From assembly GCA_963820075.1 (NCBI GenBank), contig CAWFYS010000012.1, positions 248,001 to 312,000 on the forward strand: a DNA stretch of 64,000 nt. The letters run 5' to 3'. Position 1 is the first letter of the stretch; every line of letters begins with the position of its first letter. The position numbers and the translations under genes are program-made. Positions 8,995-18,604 of the stretch are shown piece by piece. The DNA comes from Kumtagia sp963820075 (GTDB lineage: Bacteria; Pseudomonadota; Alphaproteobacteria; Rhizobiales; Rhizobiaceae). Below the pieces are notes generated by a model. That model searched no databases. It was not told the origin of the DNA and saw nothing but the letters and a program-made list of their open reading frames with translations.

Positions 8995-9410
8995 CCATCC
9001 GCTGCGAAGTCCGGTCAAATTCGGCGCTATGCTGCTCGCGAATTGAAGGGCGTGCTCGGTTCAACGCCGGGTGAGAGCCGTCAGCCGCCCTCACGGGCCG
9101 CCGGGATCGTACGCGCGCAGGCCGGATGACGGCCCGGCTCCCGCGAATCAGTCCGAAAAGTGCCGGGCAGACCTCCGACTGACCACATTTTTTGGCCACG
9201 CGGATGCTTTTTTGAGCAAGGCGGCGACGGCTTCGAACTGAGCTAACGCATTCACAATACTGTCGAATTCATCACGGACGCGTGATCTGACGCCTGTACC
9301 GGCGCGGTCTTGCCGCATATTGGCAACGCAAAAGTCATCTTTTCGCCGGAAATTGCCTCTTCCTTGCCTGCCACCAAAGCAACCACCGGAGCGATGATGA
9401 GGGCATTTCC
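8995..9410. other. Intergenic region ybaB to SleB-like gene
   Basis: The 416 bases carry no credible gene. The second half is AT-richer and probably holds the promoter of the downstream lipoprotein gene. A minimal open frame ATGATGAGGGCATTTCC-TGA immediately precedes and overlaps the GTG start of that gene; this might be a coupling leader or chance. Confidence 0.5.
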
Positions 9411-10340
9411 GTGAGGGCGCCTAGGCGCGTGTCGGCCGTTTTCCTGGCCATGATTGTCCCGCTATTCCTGTCCGCCTGCAGCCAAAGCATGAACTTTGCT
9501 GGTGGCGCGAAGTCGATGGTCGCACCGGCAGGGTCGCACGGCTACTCCGAGCGCGAGCGCGAATGCCTGATGCGGGCGATGTTCTTCGAATCGAACCGCT
9601 CCAGCCGCGACGGCCTGATCGCCGTGGGGACCGTGGTGATGAACCGCCTGCGCTCGGGCAAGCATGGCAACACGATCTGCGAGGTTGTCGGCGCGCCGCG
9701 CCAGTTTGCGCCCGGCGTGCTGACCCGCAAGATGAATTCGAAGGCGCTGCCGGACGTGGCGGCGGCCGCTGATGCCGTGCTCGCGGGCGAGCGGCATAAG
9801 AAGGTCAAGAACTCGATGTTCTTCCACACGGCGGGCCTGAAATTCAAATACCGGAATATGCACTACACGGTCGTCGCCGGGGGCAATGCCTTCTATGAGA
9901 AGCGCAATCGAAACGGCGATCCCGTGGTGCTGCCGCCCGAGAAGCCGGCGGTCATGCTCGCCAGCGCGCAAACTCCGCGTGGCCCGCAGGCCCGGCCCGC
10001 CATGAGCAGCCGCGGCGACGGTGGGTCGACCATGGTCGCCATGGCCCGTCCCATCATGAGCGGCCGGGCAGACCCGCAAGTCACCTCACCACGCGCCGCG
10101 ACGAGCCAACGCGCCGCCCCGGCGTCCGACGCTCAGCCGATCACGGTGGCCATGGCGATCGACGGCCCGACGCCGTCCGCCCGGACGCTAGCCGCCGCCC
10201 CGTTCCCCGCGACGCCCGCTCCTCCCGCAAGCCGGCCGGCAGCGGTACAGGCGGTGTCGTTCGCGGTCGATCCCGACGACGCCGACGCCATCGGCGCCAT
10301 GATCGCCAATGAGGATCGCCCGATGATGGGCTTCAACTGA
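9411..10340 (+). CDS. SleB-like cell wall hydrolase, lipoprotein
   Basis: A predicted peptidoglycan hydrolase of the SleB/Hydrolase_2 family, which cleaves glycan strands. The N-terminus is a lipoprotein signal (VFLAMIVPLFLSAC, lipobox LSAC with Cys about residue 23), placing it in the periplasm. The catalytic domain (about 44-165) has the family pattern RECLMRAMFFESNRSS, with the candidate catalytic Glu in FFESN, VGTVVMNRL and a C-terminal FFHTAG...YTVVAGGNAFY. The last 140 residues are a low-complexity Ala/Pro/Met-rich tail. The start is a GTG; an ATG frame just upstream closes at once. It interrupts the usual ybaB-recR adjacency. Confidence 0.85.
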   Translation: MRAPRRVSAVFLAMIVPLFLSACSQSMNFAGGAKSMVAPAGSHGYSERERECLMRAMFFESNRSSRDGLIAVGTVVMNRLRSGKHGNTICEVVGAPRQFAPGVLTRKMNSKALPDVAAAADAVLAGERHKKVKNSMFFHTAGLKFKYRNMHYTVVAGGNAFYEKRNRNGDPVVLPPEKPAVMLASAQTPRGPQARPAMSSRGDGGSTMVAMARPIMSGRADPQVTSPRAATSQRAAPASDAQPITVAMAIDGPTPSARTLAAAPFPATPAPPASRPAAVQAVSFAVDPDDADAIGAMIANEDRPMMGFN

Positions 10341-10394
10341 GCGCTGCGTTCGGAGCGGATGCGGCGAGCGAGGGCTTCGCCGGGTCACGGCCTT

Positions 10395-10461
10395 GAACTC
10401 GGGTTAACGGGATCGTCATTCGACCCCCTCTCCGGCCGCGCAGCGGCCGAAGAGGGGGGTA
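10395..10461. repeat. Dispersed palindromic repeat, family D (short copy)
   Basis: CCCCCTCTCCGGCCGC pairs with GCGGCCGAAGAGGGGGG around a GCA loop (10423-10461). The left flank, ACTCGGGTTAACGGGAT, matches the flank of the copy at 3304-3475 read on the other strand, showing that both belong to one family. It lies between the SleB-like gene and recR. Confidence 0.65.
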
Positions 10462-10546
10462 AACTCCAACGTTAATCCGACCCGCAGCCTTCGCCATCGC
10501 CGCATGCGGGTTTCCCGGCGCGGGGCTTTGCTCTAAATCCCAGATC

Positions 10547-11152
10547 ATGTCCAAGCGAATCGCCGGTCCCGAGATCGAACGCCTGATCCAGCTTCTGGCC
10601 AGGGTGCCGGGGCTCGGACCGCGCTCGGCGCGCCGCGCCGCGCTGCACATGATCAAGAAGAAAGAGCAACTGCTTGCTCCGCTCGCGGCCGCCATGACGG
10701 ACGCCCTGGAGAAAGTGCGCGTCTGCTCGACCTGCGGCAACATCGATTCGATCGACCCGTGCTCGGTCTGCTGCGACCCGCGCCGCGACGGCACGACGAT
10801 CGTCGTGGTCGAGGACGTATCCGACCTTTGGGCGCTGGAGCGGGCCGCCGCGCTCAATGCGCGCTATCACGTGCTGGGCGGCACCCTGTCGCCGCTCGAC
10901 GGGATCGGTCCCGAGCAGTTGAACATGGAGGGTCTGGTCGCGCGCGTGGCCGAAGGCGGCATTTCCGAAATCATTCTTGCCGTCAACGCCACGATCGAGG
11001 GCCAGACCACGGCGCACTATCTCACCGACCAGCTTTCCGGCTTCGGCGTGAAGGTGACGCGGCTGGCGCATGGCGTGCCGGTGGGCGGCGAACTCGATTA
11101 CCTCGACGAGGGCACGCTTGCCGCCGCGATGAAGTCGCGCACGGCGTTTTGA
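10547..11152 (+). CDS. recR: Recombination protein RecR
   Basis: RecR works with RecF and RecO to load RecA at single-strand gaps. The 201-residue protein has the helix-hairpin-helix start (LARVPGLGPRSARR, 18-30), the four-Cys zinc finger (C60, C63, C72, C75), the TOPRIM domain (TTIVVVEDVSDLWALE onward) and the C-terminal Walker-B-like segment (VTRLAHGVPVGGELDYLD). Length and motifs are standard. It follows dnaX-ybaB, with the SleB-like gene inserted between. Confidence 0.97.
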   Translation: MSKRIAGPEIERLIQLLARVPGLGPRSARRAALHMIKKKEQLLAPLAAAMTDALEKVRVCSTCGNIDSIDPCSVCCDPRRDGTTIVVVEDVSDLWALERAAALNARYHVLGGTLSPLDGIGPEQLNMEGLVARVAEGGISEIILAVNATIEGQTTAHYLTDQLSGFGVKVTRLAHGVPVGGELDYLDEGTLAAAMKSRTAF

Positions 11153-11235
11153 CGGAATTTTCACGGGATTGCAGACGAATGAGACTGGTTCGGATCGATC
11201 TTTCGGCGCCCCGCACCGGCCGGCCGGCGCGTGTG

Positions 11236-12483
11236 ATGAAGCAACTCACGGCCATCGCTCTTGCCTTGCTTTTCGGGATCGCCGCATTCGCGTCCGCCGT
11301 CTCTCCGGCCTCAGCCGCCGGGATCGACGAACAATTCCGCGCCTGGCTCGCCGAGGATCTCTGGCCGGCCGCGAAAGCCGGCGGCGTCTCGAAGCAAACA
11401 TTCGACGCCGCTTTTGCCGGCATCGGCCCGAACCTCAAACTTCCCGATCTTGTGCTGCCGGGCGAAAAACCGAAGACGCCGAAACAGCAGCACCAGGCCG
11501 AATTCGGCTCGCCCGGCAATTATTTCGCCGAGAAGACCATCGGCGCGGTGACGGCCGGCGGGCGGGCGCGGGCCGTCAAATATGCCAGGACCCTTGCGGC
11601 GGTGGAGAAGAAATACGGCGTGCCCGGCGAGATCGTGCTGGCGATCTGGGGCCGCGAATCGGGCTTCGGCGCCGCCAAGATGCCCTATGACGCCTTCGAA
11701 GTGCTCGGCACCAAGGCGTTTCTGTCGACCCGCAAGGATATGTTCCGCAAGGAAGTGCTGGCCGCCCTGCTGGTCCTGGAGCGTGGGCTGGCGACGCGCG
11801 ACGCCATGAAATCGTCCTGGGCGGGCGCGCTCGGCCAGCCGCAGTTCCTGCCGACCTCGTTCCTGGAGCACGCGGTCGATTTCGACGGCGACGGCCGCGC
11901 CGACATCTGGCGCTCCGTGCCGGATGTCCTGGCGTCGATCGCAAACTACCTGGTTCACTACGGCTGGATAAGGGGCCGCGACTGGGGTTTCGAGGTCAAC
12001 GTTCCGGATGGCGTTTCCTGCGCGCTTGAGGGACCTGACCAGGGACGGAAGATCGCCGAATGGACCAAGATGGGCATAGCGCGGACCAGCGGAAGACCGT
12101 TTCCCCCTGGCGAGACGCGCGCCGAGGGCTTCCTGCTGATGCCCGCCGGGCGCAGCGGGCCGGCCTTCATCGCGACGCCCAATTTCTACGTGCTGAAGGA
12201 ATACAACGAAAGCGATCTCTACGCGCTGTTCATCGGCCACGCCGCCGACCGCATCGCCGGCGGGGACCGCACCTTCGCGGGGCGATGGGGCAAGGTCGGC
12301 GGACTATACCGTTCCGACATTGCCGGTATGCAGCGCGCGCTGGAGGCGAAAGGCTACGATGTCGGCGGCGCCGACGGGTTGCCCGGCTTCAGGACCCGCC
12401 GCTCGATCGGCGACTGGCAGGCGAGGAACGGCCGCGCCGCCACCTGCTTCCCCGATCGGGCGGTCGTCGAGGCGATGCGGTAA
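11236..12483 (+). CDS. Lytic murein transglycosylase with peptidoglycan-binding domain
   Basis: A periplasmic MltB-type (SLT_2) lytic transglycosylase that cuts the MurNAc-GlcNAc bond to a 1,6-anhydro product. A signal peptide (KQLTAIALALLFGIAAFASA, cut near ASA-AG) is followed by the catalytic domain with EIVLAIWGRESGFGAAK (the Glu in RESGFG is the expected acid), the QPQFLPTSF segment and DFDGDGRADIW. A C-terminal PG_binding_1 domain occupies the last 60 residues. I chose the ATG at 11236; an in-frame ATG at 11179 would add 19 residues and cannot be excluded. The GNAT gene follows after 6 bases, so they may be co-transcribed. 415 residues. Confidence 0.88.
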   Translation: MKQLTAIALALLFGIAAFASAVSPASAAGIDEQFRAWLAEDLWPAAKAGGVSKQTFDAAFAGIGPNLKLPDLVLPGEKPKTPKQQHQAEFGSPGNYFAEKTIGAVTAGGRARAVKYARTLAAVEKKYGVPGEIVLAIWGRESGFGAAKMPYDAFEVLGTKAFLSTRKDMFRKEVLAALLVLERGLATRDAMKSSWAGALGQPQFLPTSFLEHAVDFDGDGRADIWRSVPDVLASIANYLVHYGWIRGRDWGFEVNVPDGVSCALEGPDQGRKIAEWTKMGIARTSGRPFPPGETRAEGFLLMPAGRSGPAFIATPNFYVLKEYNESDLYALFIGHAADRIAGGDRTFAGRWGKVGGLYRSDIAGMQRALEAKGYDVGGADGLPGFRTRRSIGDWQARNGRAATCFPDRAVVEAMR

Positions 12484-12489
12484 GGGTCT

Positions 12490-12972
12490 GTGACTGCGAA
12501 AACCGCCTGCCGGATGCGGCGTCCGCTGGACGGCTTCGAGCCGGCGCCACCGCTCTGGCCCGCCGGCATCACATGCAGGACGCTGCAAGGCATCGACGAT
12601 GCACGGGCAATGCACGCGCTGCTGTCGTCCACCTACGGCGCATCCGGCGACGCGCTTCCTTCGTTCGAGGATTGGTGGCAAGAACTATCCGGCGATAGCG
12701 AGTTCGAGGCCGGCCTGTGCTTGCTCGCTGTTGACGAGGCGGGCGCGCTTGCAGGCGTGGCGCAATGCTGGGCCGGCGCCTTCCTGAAGGACCTGGCGGT
12801 GCGGCCGGACATGCGCCGGCAGGGGCTCGGCCGGGCACTGCTCCGTCATTGCTTCGCGGTATTCCACGCGCGCGGCGCGCCAGGCCTCGATCTCAAGGTC
12901 GACGCCGAAAACCTTGCCGCCATCCGCCTCTACGAAGGCGCCGGCATGGTCCGGGTGGCCTGGGACGGCTGA
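12490..12972 (+). CDS. GNAT family N-acetyltransferase
   Basis: A 160-residue acetyl-CoA-dependent N-acetyltransferase of unknown substrate. The acetyl-CoA binding motif A is clear (LAVRPDMRRQGLGRALL, about 113-129) and motif B follows (DLKVDAENLAAIRLYEGAGM). The start is GTG, 6 bases after the lytic transglycosylase stop. The first 25 residues are poorly typical for the fold, so a later start is possible. No neighbour indicates the substrate. Confidence 0.85.
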   Translation: MTAKTACRMRRPLDGFEPAPPLWPAGITCRTLQGIDDARAMHALLSSTYGASGDALPSFEDWWQELSGDSEFEAGLCLLAVDEAGALAGVAQCWAGAFLKDLAVRPDMRRQGLGRALLRHCFAVFHARGAPGLDLKVDAENLAAIRLYEGAGMVRVAWDG

Positions 12973-12984
12973 GGGCTCGCGTGC

Positions 12985-13085
12985 CTAAAGCAAGTCGCCC
13001 GATTTCGGAATCGGGTGACTTGCTTCTTTGTTTTCGCATCGCTTTCGCCGAAAGCCGGCGTCCACTTTTCGGCGCGATGCTTTAG
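12985..13085. repeat. Dispersed repeat, family B (intact copy)
   Basis: About 100 bases: a first hairpin (AAGCAAGTCGCCCGATTTCG, then the complement CGGGTGACTTGCTT), TTTGTTTTCGCATCGCTT, and a second hairpin ending CTTTTCGGCGCGATGCTTTA. The same sequence, split by an insert, is at 17389-17688, and an inverted variant is at 28122-28190. It lies exactly between convergent genes, ending one base before the monooxygenase stop codon, so it may serve as a bidirectional 3' end. Confidence 0.7.
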
Positions 13086-14087
<1,002 letters not shown>

Positions 14088-14625
14088 GATGCCGGCTTCC
14101 AGTTGGTTTACGCGGCCCGCCGCATCGGATGCGGGTAAGCGCCGCTCCAGTTACCGCCTCGATATAGGAAGGGCGGCCGGCCGGCGCAAAGCCGCGTCGC
14201 CAAGCATTGCTGCCGGCAGGTTTCGGAACAGTGTGCGATTTTCCGACCCTGCGACAAAGCGGATGCCGGGCAGGTGAGGCAGCCGGGTCTGGCGCAAGAT
14301 GAGGAGTTCGGCGGCGGCATGCGCGCCGACAGATAGAATGACAACTTGTTGCCGTGAGCGGCTTTCACTGCAAGCAGGCCATGCGTCTACCAGGGAGGGT
14401 GGTGCTCGAAGAGCTCAAGCACCGACCCGTCGAATTCTTTGCAGGCGCCCGAACCAAGGGTCGAGAAAGCAGCGGTAACGGGGGCGGTAACGTGCGATGA
14501 CGGGCTTTTAACTAACATATTGATTTTAAAAAACTTAATTTGAAACCATCTTAACGCCCCCTTAAATCGCCGCATTTACTGTCCAACCGGTTGCCGCTCG
14601 GCAAACGGGGACAACGACGCAGCCA
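14088..14625. other. Intergenic region, divergent promoters
   Basis: The 538 bases between the monooxygenase and the class A PBP contain no convincing gene. The stretch 14500-14580 is strikingly AT-rich for this genome and holds runs of TTAA, one pair of which forms a CtrA-type box, so the PBP promoter is probably here. Confidence 0.5.
14551..14565 (+). promoter_or_regulatory. Candidate CtrA box upstream of PBP gene
   Basis: TTAACGCCCCCTTAA fits TTAA-N7-TTAA, the binding motif of the cell-cycle regulator CtrA in alphaproteobacteria. It ends 60 bases before the PBP start codon. A match of this length can arise by chance, particularly in the AT-rich segment around it. Confidence 0.45.
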
Positions 14626-16842
14626 ATGGCAGGACGCAAGGGCACGCGCATCGAGCCGACATTCGAGGGGCAGGCGAAGCGCCAGGCCGCCGACGATTTC
14701 GCTGTCAACGAGGACGATCGCGTCATGCGGGAGCCGGACAAGCGCGGCGCCGCGAGCCGGAAATCCGCCGGATCGCGCGGCAGGTCCGCAAACCGGAGGC
14801 GCGGCGGGAGCCGCCGCCGCCTCGGATTGGGCCGGCTGACCTACTGGTGCTGCGTACTCATGCTGTGGGCCGGCATCGGACTGGCCGGCCTCGTCGCCTG
14901 GTACGGGGCGCAATTGCCGAGTGTCGCCAACTGGTCGGTTCCGGATCGTCCGCCAAATGTGAAGATCGTCGCCGTCGACGGCTCGCTGGTCGCCAATCGC
15001 GGAATGACCGGCGGCGAGGCGGTGGGCTTGCACGAAATGTCGCCCTTCATCCCGCAGGCGGTCATGGCGATCGAGGATCGCCGCTTCCATTCGCATTTCG
15101 GCATCGACCCCATCGGGCTGGCCCGCGCGATGACGCAAAACCTCATGCAGGGCCGTTTCAGCCAAGGCGGGTCGACGCTGACCCAGCAGCTTGCCAAGAA
15201 CCTGTTTCTCAAGCCGGACCGCACGCTTGAGCGCAAGGTGCAGGAGGTTCTGCTGGCGTTGTGGCTGGAGCATGAGCACAGCAAGGACCAGATCCTCGAA
15301 ATGTATCTGAACCGGGTCTATTTCGGCTCGGGCGCCTTTGGCGTCGAGGCGGCTTCCCGCCGCTATTTCGGCAAATCGGCGCGCGACGTGACATTGCCGG
15401 AGGCGGCACTGCTGGCCGGCCTTCTGAAAGCCCCGTCGCGCCTGTCGCCCGCCCGCGACCCGCAGGCCGCCGAGCAGCGGGCGCAGCTCGTGCTTGCCGC
15501 GATGCGCGAAGAAGGCATGATCGGCGACAGCGAGATGACCACCGCGCTCGGCGCACCGCCGACGCGCGCCGCCGCCTTCTGGACCGGCTCGGAAAACTAC
15601 GTCGCCGACCGCGTCATGGAAGAACTGCCGGCCCTGATCGGCGACGTACGCGCCGACATCGTCGTGGAAACGACGATCGATCTCGGCCTGCAGAAGCTTG
15701 CCGAGGCCTCGATCCGACGGCTGATCGACGAGAACAGGAAGAAGCTCAACGTCAGCCAGGGTGCGCTGGTTTCGATCGACAATGCCGGCGCGGTGCGCGC
15801 CATGGTCGGCGGCTACGACTATGCCAGCAGCCAGTTCGACCGCGCCTCCGAGGCCCGCCGGCAGCCGGGATCGGCGTTCAAGCCGTTTGTATTCCTGGCG
15901 GCGGTGGAACAGGGCAGCCGCCCCGACAGCGTGCGCAACGACGCGCCGATCCGGATCGGCAAATGGTCGCCGACCAACTACAACGGCAAATATTACGGCC
16001 GGGTGACGCTGGCGACGGCCCTGGCGAAATCGCTGAACTCGGTCGCCGCGCAATTGGTCGTGGAGGTCGGCCCCGGCTCCGTCGTGGAAGCCGCCCAGCG
16101 GATGGGTATCGAATCCGAGCTGCAGGCGAATAATTCGATCGCGCTCGGCACCTCCCAGGTGACGCCGCTGGAACTGACCGCGGCCTTCGTGCCCTTCGCC
16201 AATGGCGGCTATCGGCCGACCGTGCACTTCGTAAGTCGCGTGACGACCGCCGCGGGCGATCTGCTTTTTGAGCACGCCGATGCCGCCGCGCCACGGGTGA
16301 TCAGCCCGGAAGTCGTCGGCATGATGAATGCCATGATGCAGGAAACCGTTTCCGGCGGCACGGCGCGCAAGGCCGCCTTCGACTGGCCGGCGGCAGGCAA
16401 GACAGGGACGAGCCAGAAGTCGCGCGACGCCTGGTTCATCGGCTATACGGCAAATCTGACCACCGGCGTGTGGTTCGGCAATGACGACGACAAGCCGATG
16501 AAGAAGGTAACCGGCGGGGCGCTTCCCGTGGTCGCCTGGCACGAATTCATGGCGGCCGCGCATGAGGGCCTGCCGATCGCGCGACTGCCCGGCAACTGGC
16601 AGCCGTCGTCGCCCGCCCTTATCGACCCGAACGTGCCCGACACGGCCATGGCCGGCGACCTCGCCGCTCCGCCGCCGCGGCCTTCAGCCGGCATGCGGAC
16701 CGACCGCGGCCCGGAATCCGATTCCGTGGCCGAGGAACCGACCGCATCCATCCCTCACCCTGTGCCGCGCGCCGATGTCGGCGGGCCCGCCGTAAAGCGG
16801 CGAAGCTCCATCCTCGACATCATTATGGGCAATGGCGGCTGA
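14626..16842 (+). CDS. Class A penicillin-binding protein (PBP1A family)
   Basis: A bifunctional peptidoglycan synthase anchored in the inner membrane. A basic, disordered cytoplasmic N-terminus (1-70) precedes one transmembrane helix (about 72-92). The GT51 glycosyltransferase has the catalytic Glu in AIEDRRFHSHFGID (E150) and GGSTLTQQLAKNL. The transpeptidase has SAFK (S416, K419), SLN (469-471) and KTGT (592-595). All catalytic residues are present. The C-terminus is a Pro-rich tail ending in SSILDIIMGNGG. 738 residues. It stands alone with its own AT-rich upstream region carrying a possible CtrA box, so cell-cycle control is plausible. Confidence 0.95.
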   Translation: MAGRKGTRIEPTFEGQAKRQAADDFAVNEDDRVMREPDKRGAASRKSAGSRGRSANRRRGGSRRRLGLGRLTYWCCVLMLWAGIGLAGLVAWYGAQLPSVANWSVPDRPPNVKIVAVDGSLVANRGMTGGEAVGLHEMSPFIPQAVMAIEDRRFHSHFGIDPIGLARAMTQNLMQGRFSQGGSTLTQQLAKNLFLKPDRTLERKVQEVLLALWLEHEHSKDQILEMYLNRVYFGSGAFGVEAASRRYFGKSARDVTLPEAALLAGLLKAPSRLSPARDPQAAEQRAQLVLAAMREEGMIGDSEMTTALGAPPTRAAAFWTGSENYVADRVMEELPALIGDVRADIVVETTIDLGLQKLAEASIRRLIDENRKKLNVSQGALVSIDNAGAVRAMVGGYDYASSQFDRASEARRQPGSAFKPFVFLAAVEQGSRPDSVRNDAPIRIGKWSPTNYNGKYYGRVTLATALAKSLNSVAAQLVVEVGPGSVVEAAQRMGIESELQANNSIALGTSQVTPLELTAAFVPFANGGYRPTVHFVSRVTTAAGDLLFEHADAAAPRVISPEVVGMMNAMMQETVSGGTARKAAFDWPAAGKTGTSQKSRDAWFIGYTANLTTGVWFGNDDDKPMKKVTGGALPVVAWHEFMAAAHEGLPIARLPGNWQPSSPALIDPNVPDTAMAGDLAAPPPRPSAGMRTDRGPESDSVAEEPTASIPHPVPRADVGGPAVKRRSSILDIIMGNGG

Positions 16843-16944
16843 GCAGGTTTCGCGCACCCTCGGTTTTCCCGCGACACGATAGAGGCGAACGAGGCGACGC
16901 TACGCAAGCCGTCCGACCCGTGGACCGGACAGCCGCCGTTCCGT

Positions 16945-17361
16945 TTATCCGGCTGGCGGCACCAGCCGGAAATCCGGCAGATCGCGCAAGGCCACCTCCG
17001 GCCCGGCCGGCGAATAGACGACGAACAATTGCATCGGGCCGTCGCCGGTATTCAGCGTCGAATGGTAGCGGCTTTCCGGCACGTAGATCGTGCAGCCCGG
17101 CCCGACCTTGCGCACGACCGGCTTTCCGGCCTCGTCCTCGACCATCTGATCGCCGGTGCCGGAGATTACGAAAATAATCTCCTCCGCTCCGGGATGGTTG
17201 TGGCGCGCGTGGCCCTGCCCCTGCCCGAGATCGACAACCCCGCCGGAAAACCGTTCGGCGCCGTTGACCTCCGGAGCGACCGTGAGCGCCAGCCTTCCCC
17301 AGTCGAAGGCGAAAATGTTCACGTCCCTTGGATAGCGGAACATCTTGTCCGGATGGCTCAT
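16945..17361 (-). CDS. Cupin domain protein
   Basis: A 138-residue single-domain cupin. Metal-binding motif 1 is GHARHNHPGAEEIIFVISGTG (about 52-72) and motif 2 is the segment around YVPESRYHSTLNTGDGP. GGGAGG lies 7 bases before the ATG at 17361, which sets the start. It lies downstream of the damaged PEP-hydrolase-family gene on the same strand, separated by nested repeats, and may once have shared its operon. Function unknown; small cupins of this kind are often isomerases or ligand-binding proteins. Confidence 0.85.
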   Translation of the reverse strand: MSHPDKMFRYPRDVNIFAFDWGRLALTVAPEVNGAERFSGGVVDLGQGQGHARHNHPGAEEIIFVISGTGDQMVEDEAGKPVVRKVGPGCTIYVPESRYHSTLNTGDGPMQLFVVYSPAGPEVALRDLPDFRLVPPAG

Positions 17362-17388
17362 GGTGTTTCCTCCCTGTCCCGTGCCGCT

Positions 17389-17688
17389 AAAGCAAGTCGC
17401 CCGATTTCGATATCTACAGGACACGACACAAGGATCACTTCCTTGTTCGAGGCCGCTTTTGCCCCTCACCCTTACCCTCTCCCCGCAAGCGGGGCGAGGG
17501 GATCGCCGGCGTCGCGGCCGTGCTTCCTTCGCCCCGCTCTGGCGGGGAGAAGGTGGCCGGCAGGCCGGATGAGGGGCAAATCAGGCTGCTGTCCTGTACG
17601 GTGTCCGGAAGCGGCCGACTCGCTTTAGCTCTTTGTTTTCGCATCGCTTTTGCCGAAAACCGGTGTCCACTTTTCGGCGCGATGCTTT
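17389..17688. repeat. Family B repeat split by a family C/D-type insert
   Basis: The left piece (17389-17410, CTAAAGCAAGTCGCCCGATT) and the right piece (17629-17688, CTTTGTTTTCGCATCGCTTT to GCGCGATGCTTTA) are the two ends of the family B repeat seen intact at 12985-13085. Between them lie about 220 bases including CCCTCACCCTTACCCTCTCC and a family C unit (17504-17580). The order implies that the C-type unit arrived inside, or recombined into, a pre-existing B copy. The right end contains the stop codon of the adjacent pseudogene. Confidence 0.65.
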
Positions 17689-18533
17689 ATGTCGGCCTGC
17701 CCGCAATCGACAGCGCCTTGAAATCCGCGGTCTGCCTGGCGATCGCTTGCTCAACCGGCAGGCGCTCCATGCTCGAAGCGCCGTAGAAGCCGTGCAGGCC
17801 CTCGACACGCTCAAGCACGTAGCGCGCGTCCGCGGGCATCGAGATCGGCCCGCCATGGCAAAGCAGCATCACGTCCTTGCGCACCGAACGCGCCGCGTCG
17901 GCGATTGCCGCGATTGCCCCCACGCAATCGTCGAGCGACCTGGCGTTGGTGGCGCCGATCGTGCCGCCGGTCGTGACCCCCATATGGGCCACGACGATGT
18001 CCGCGCCGGCCCTTGTCATGGCCCTCGCCTCCTCCGGATTGAAGACGTAGGGCGTGGTCAGCAGATCGAGACCGTGGGCGGCGGCGATCATGTCGACCTC
18101 CAGGCCGAAGCCCATGCCGGTCTCCTCGAAGCTTATGACGCATCGTGCCGTCGAACAGGCCGACGGTCGGAAAGTTCTGGACGCCCGAAAAGCCCATATC
18201 CTTCAGCTCGGCCAGGAAACGCGGCATGATCACGAAGGGATCGGTGCCGTTGACGCCGGCCAGAACCGGCGTCTTCCTAACCACCGGCAGAACCTCGACC
18301 GCCATCTCCTTCACGATCTCGTTGGCATTGCCGTAGGCGAGCAGGCCGGCGGCCGAGCCTCGTCCGGCCATGCGGTAGCGGCCGGAATTGTAGATGATGA
18401 TGAGGTCGATGCCGCCGGCTTCCTCCGACTTGGCGGACAGGCCGGTGCCGGCGCCGCCGCCGATGATCGGCACGCCTTCGGCGATCATCTTGCGGAACCG
18501 CTCGAGAATCGTCTTGCGGGGGATCGGCGGCAT
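17687..18533 (-). pseudogene. Phosphoenolpyruvate hydrolase family TIM-barrel protein, frameshifted
   Basis: Two frames together encode one PF09370-type protein of about 280 residues. The 5' part (start MPPIPRKTILERF, GAGGG before the ATG) runs to NFPTVGLFDGTMR; the 3' part resumes at ETGMGFGLEVDMIAAAHG and runs to ALSIAGRPT. At about 18133-18143 the sequence CGTCATAAGCTTCGAG has one base too many, so the reading frame breaks in mid-gene. The family is a TIM-barrel group often next to Tm-1-like ATP-binding genes and TetR regulators; here a TetR gene is divergent. Either a real inactivating mutation or an assembly error. Confidence 0.85.
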
Positions 18534-18579
18534 CTTGCCCTCATATGGCCGTTGCTTTTTCTTGAGACGCGCGTATCGT

Positions 18580-18604
18580 ATTGACATGGATGTCTCACGT
18601 CAAT
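18580..18604 (+). promoter_or_regulatory. Inverted repeat over TetR start, possible operator
   Basis: ATTGAC-N13-GTCAAT straddles the TetR start codon (18586) in the 52-base divergent gap. TetR proteins commonly bind such palindromes between themselves and a divergent target. The arms are only 6 bases, so this is weak. Confidence 0.3.

Noticed and set aside
14387..14575. 62-codon minus-strand frame with basic and hydrophobic residues upstream of the PBP gene
   Set aside because: Lies across the AT-rich promoter stretch and the CtrA-like box, has no ribosome binding site and no recognisable product.
14551..16563. Long minus-strand open frame opposite the PBP gene (670 codons)
   Set aside because: Antisense shadow of the class A PBP, with no domain and biased Arg/Gly/Asp/His composition.
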